A stretch of 5,907 nucleotides of DNA from the NCBI GenBank assembly GCA_945957495.1, contig CAMFLG010000223.1:1-5907 (forward strand), given 5' to 3'. The stretch is from an uncultured Pseudorhodobacter sp. GTDB lineage: Bacteria > Pseudomonadota > Alphaproteobacteria > Rhodobacterales > Rhodobacteraceae. The first letter of the stretch is position 1, and each line of letters opens with the position of its first letter. Below are positions 5,674-5,907 of this stretch, one piece after another. The translations under genes were made by a program, and so were the position numbers. The notes beneath the pieces were generated by a model, which saw only the letters and a program-made list of their open reading frames with translations, had not been told where the DNA came from and did not search any database.

Positions 5674-5698
5674 CGGCGCATTTCGCCGCTAATTTCAT
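5674..5698 (+). terminator. Weak hairpin after the RES gene
   Basis: CGGCG (5674-5678) pairs with CGCCG (5684-5688) around a 5-base loop, followed by a loosely T-rich TAATTTCA. It starts 16 nt after the RES stop. The stem is short and the T run broken, so it is at best a weak terminator. The rest of the 132-base spacer holds a CTTGCGCAAG palindrome (5706-5715) and no clear promoter. Confidence 0.25.
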
Positions 5699-5789
5699 CG
5701 TCCCGCTTGCGCAAGGCGCTGTTTCACGGGTCAATAATCACCGTCGATGCTATTCCCCTCCGCCCACCTTCACGCGAGCCCGCATTCAC

Positions 5790-5859
5790 ATGACCCATTC
5801 CAACCACGCCCCCATTGCAGACCTTTACGCCCCCCAATCCACCGCCGACGCCTTGAAAC
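5790..5859 (+). CDS. 5' end of an unidentified gene, cut by the contig end
   Basis: An ATG at 5790 opens a frame of 23 codons (MTHSNHAPIADLYAP, then QSTADALK) that runs without a stop to the last genomic base at 5859. Codon use is GC-biased like the neighbours. There is no clear ribosome binding site. The YAPQSTADAL part faintly recalls N-termini with a P-x-S-x-x-x-A-L pattern, but this is too short to name a family. The true gene continues beyond the assembled sequence; anything after 5859 is adapter. It does not look like an Xre-type DNA-binding protein. Confidence 0.45.
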
Positions 5860-5907
5860 CTGTCTCTTATACACATCTCCGAGCCCACGAGACGTAGAGG
5901 AATCTCG
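5860..5907. other. Sequencing adapter: Nextera mosaic end plus i7 index and P7 start
   Basis: The 19-base Tn5 mosaic end CTGTCTCTTATACACATCT occupies 5860-5878, followed by CCGAGCCCACGAGAC (5879-5893), the Nextera read-2 adapter. Then come the 8-base index GTAGAGGA (5894-5901), which matches Nextera index N712 as I recall it, and ATCTCG (5902-5907), the start of the P7 flow-cell sequence. The order and spacing are exactly those of adapter read-through, so this is a technical artefact and not a transposon. Confidence 0.98.

Noticed and set aside
5860..5878. Tn5 mosaic end as evidence of a natural transposon
   Set aside because: It is followed by the exact Nextera adapter, index and P7 bases, so it is a library artefact.

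Overview
The window looks like one short shotgun contig from a GC-rich alphaproteobacterium, most likely of the Rhodobacteraceae/Rhodobacterales. The basis is the strong GC bias at third codon positions, the character of the proteins, and the run lgt – MidA-type methyltransferase – pgeF followed by an Lrp-family regulator divergent from trxB. The family assignment is inferred from protein character and gene order, not from a marker gene. The last 48 bases are not genomic: they are a Nextera transposase/Illumina i7 adapter left on the contig end, so biological sequence stops at 5859.

Region 1 (64–2737, + strand) is a tightly packed three-gene operon: lgt (prolipoprotein diacylglyceryl transferase), a SAM-dependent methyltransferase of the MidA/NDUFAF7 family, and pgeF (YfiH/LACC1 family). 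The genes overlap by 4 and 1 nt, so translational coupling is likely. Two of the three bear on the cell envelope (lipoprotein lipidation, peptidoglycan fidelity).

Region 2 (2738–3502) is the least explained part. It has an AT-rich island with a perfect TATAAT and two inverted repeats, then a 50-codon basic small protein with a strong ribosome binding site and a near-ideal intrinsic terminator. After that comes what looks like a separate non-coding transcription unit: an AT-rich UP-like palindrome, a TTGACA -35 box, about 160 nt of foldable sequence, and a second hairpin followed by five T. This candidate structured sRNA is the best lead for something undescribed.

Region 3 (3503–5657) holds an Lrp/AsnC regulator on the minus strand divergent from trxB (thioredoxin reductase), with a RES-domain protein 17 nt behind trxB. 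The divergent spacer carries two 15-bp direct repeats exactly 21 bp apart, one of them overlapping the predicted lrp -35 box. They are good candidates for the regulator's own operator. The RES protein has no Xre-type antitoxin gene beside it and appears to lack a glutamate expected in classical RES toxins.

Region 4 (5658–5907) is a spacer with a weak hairpin, the first 23 codons of an unidentified gene, and the adapter.
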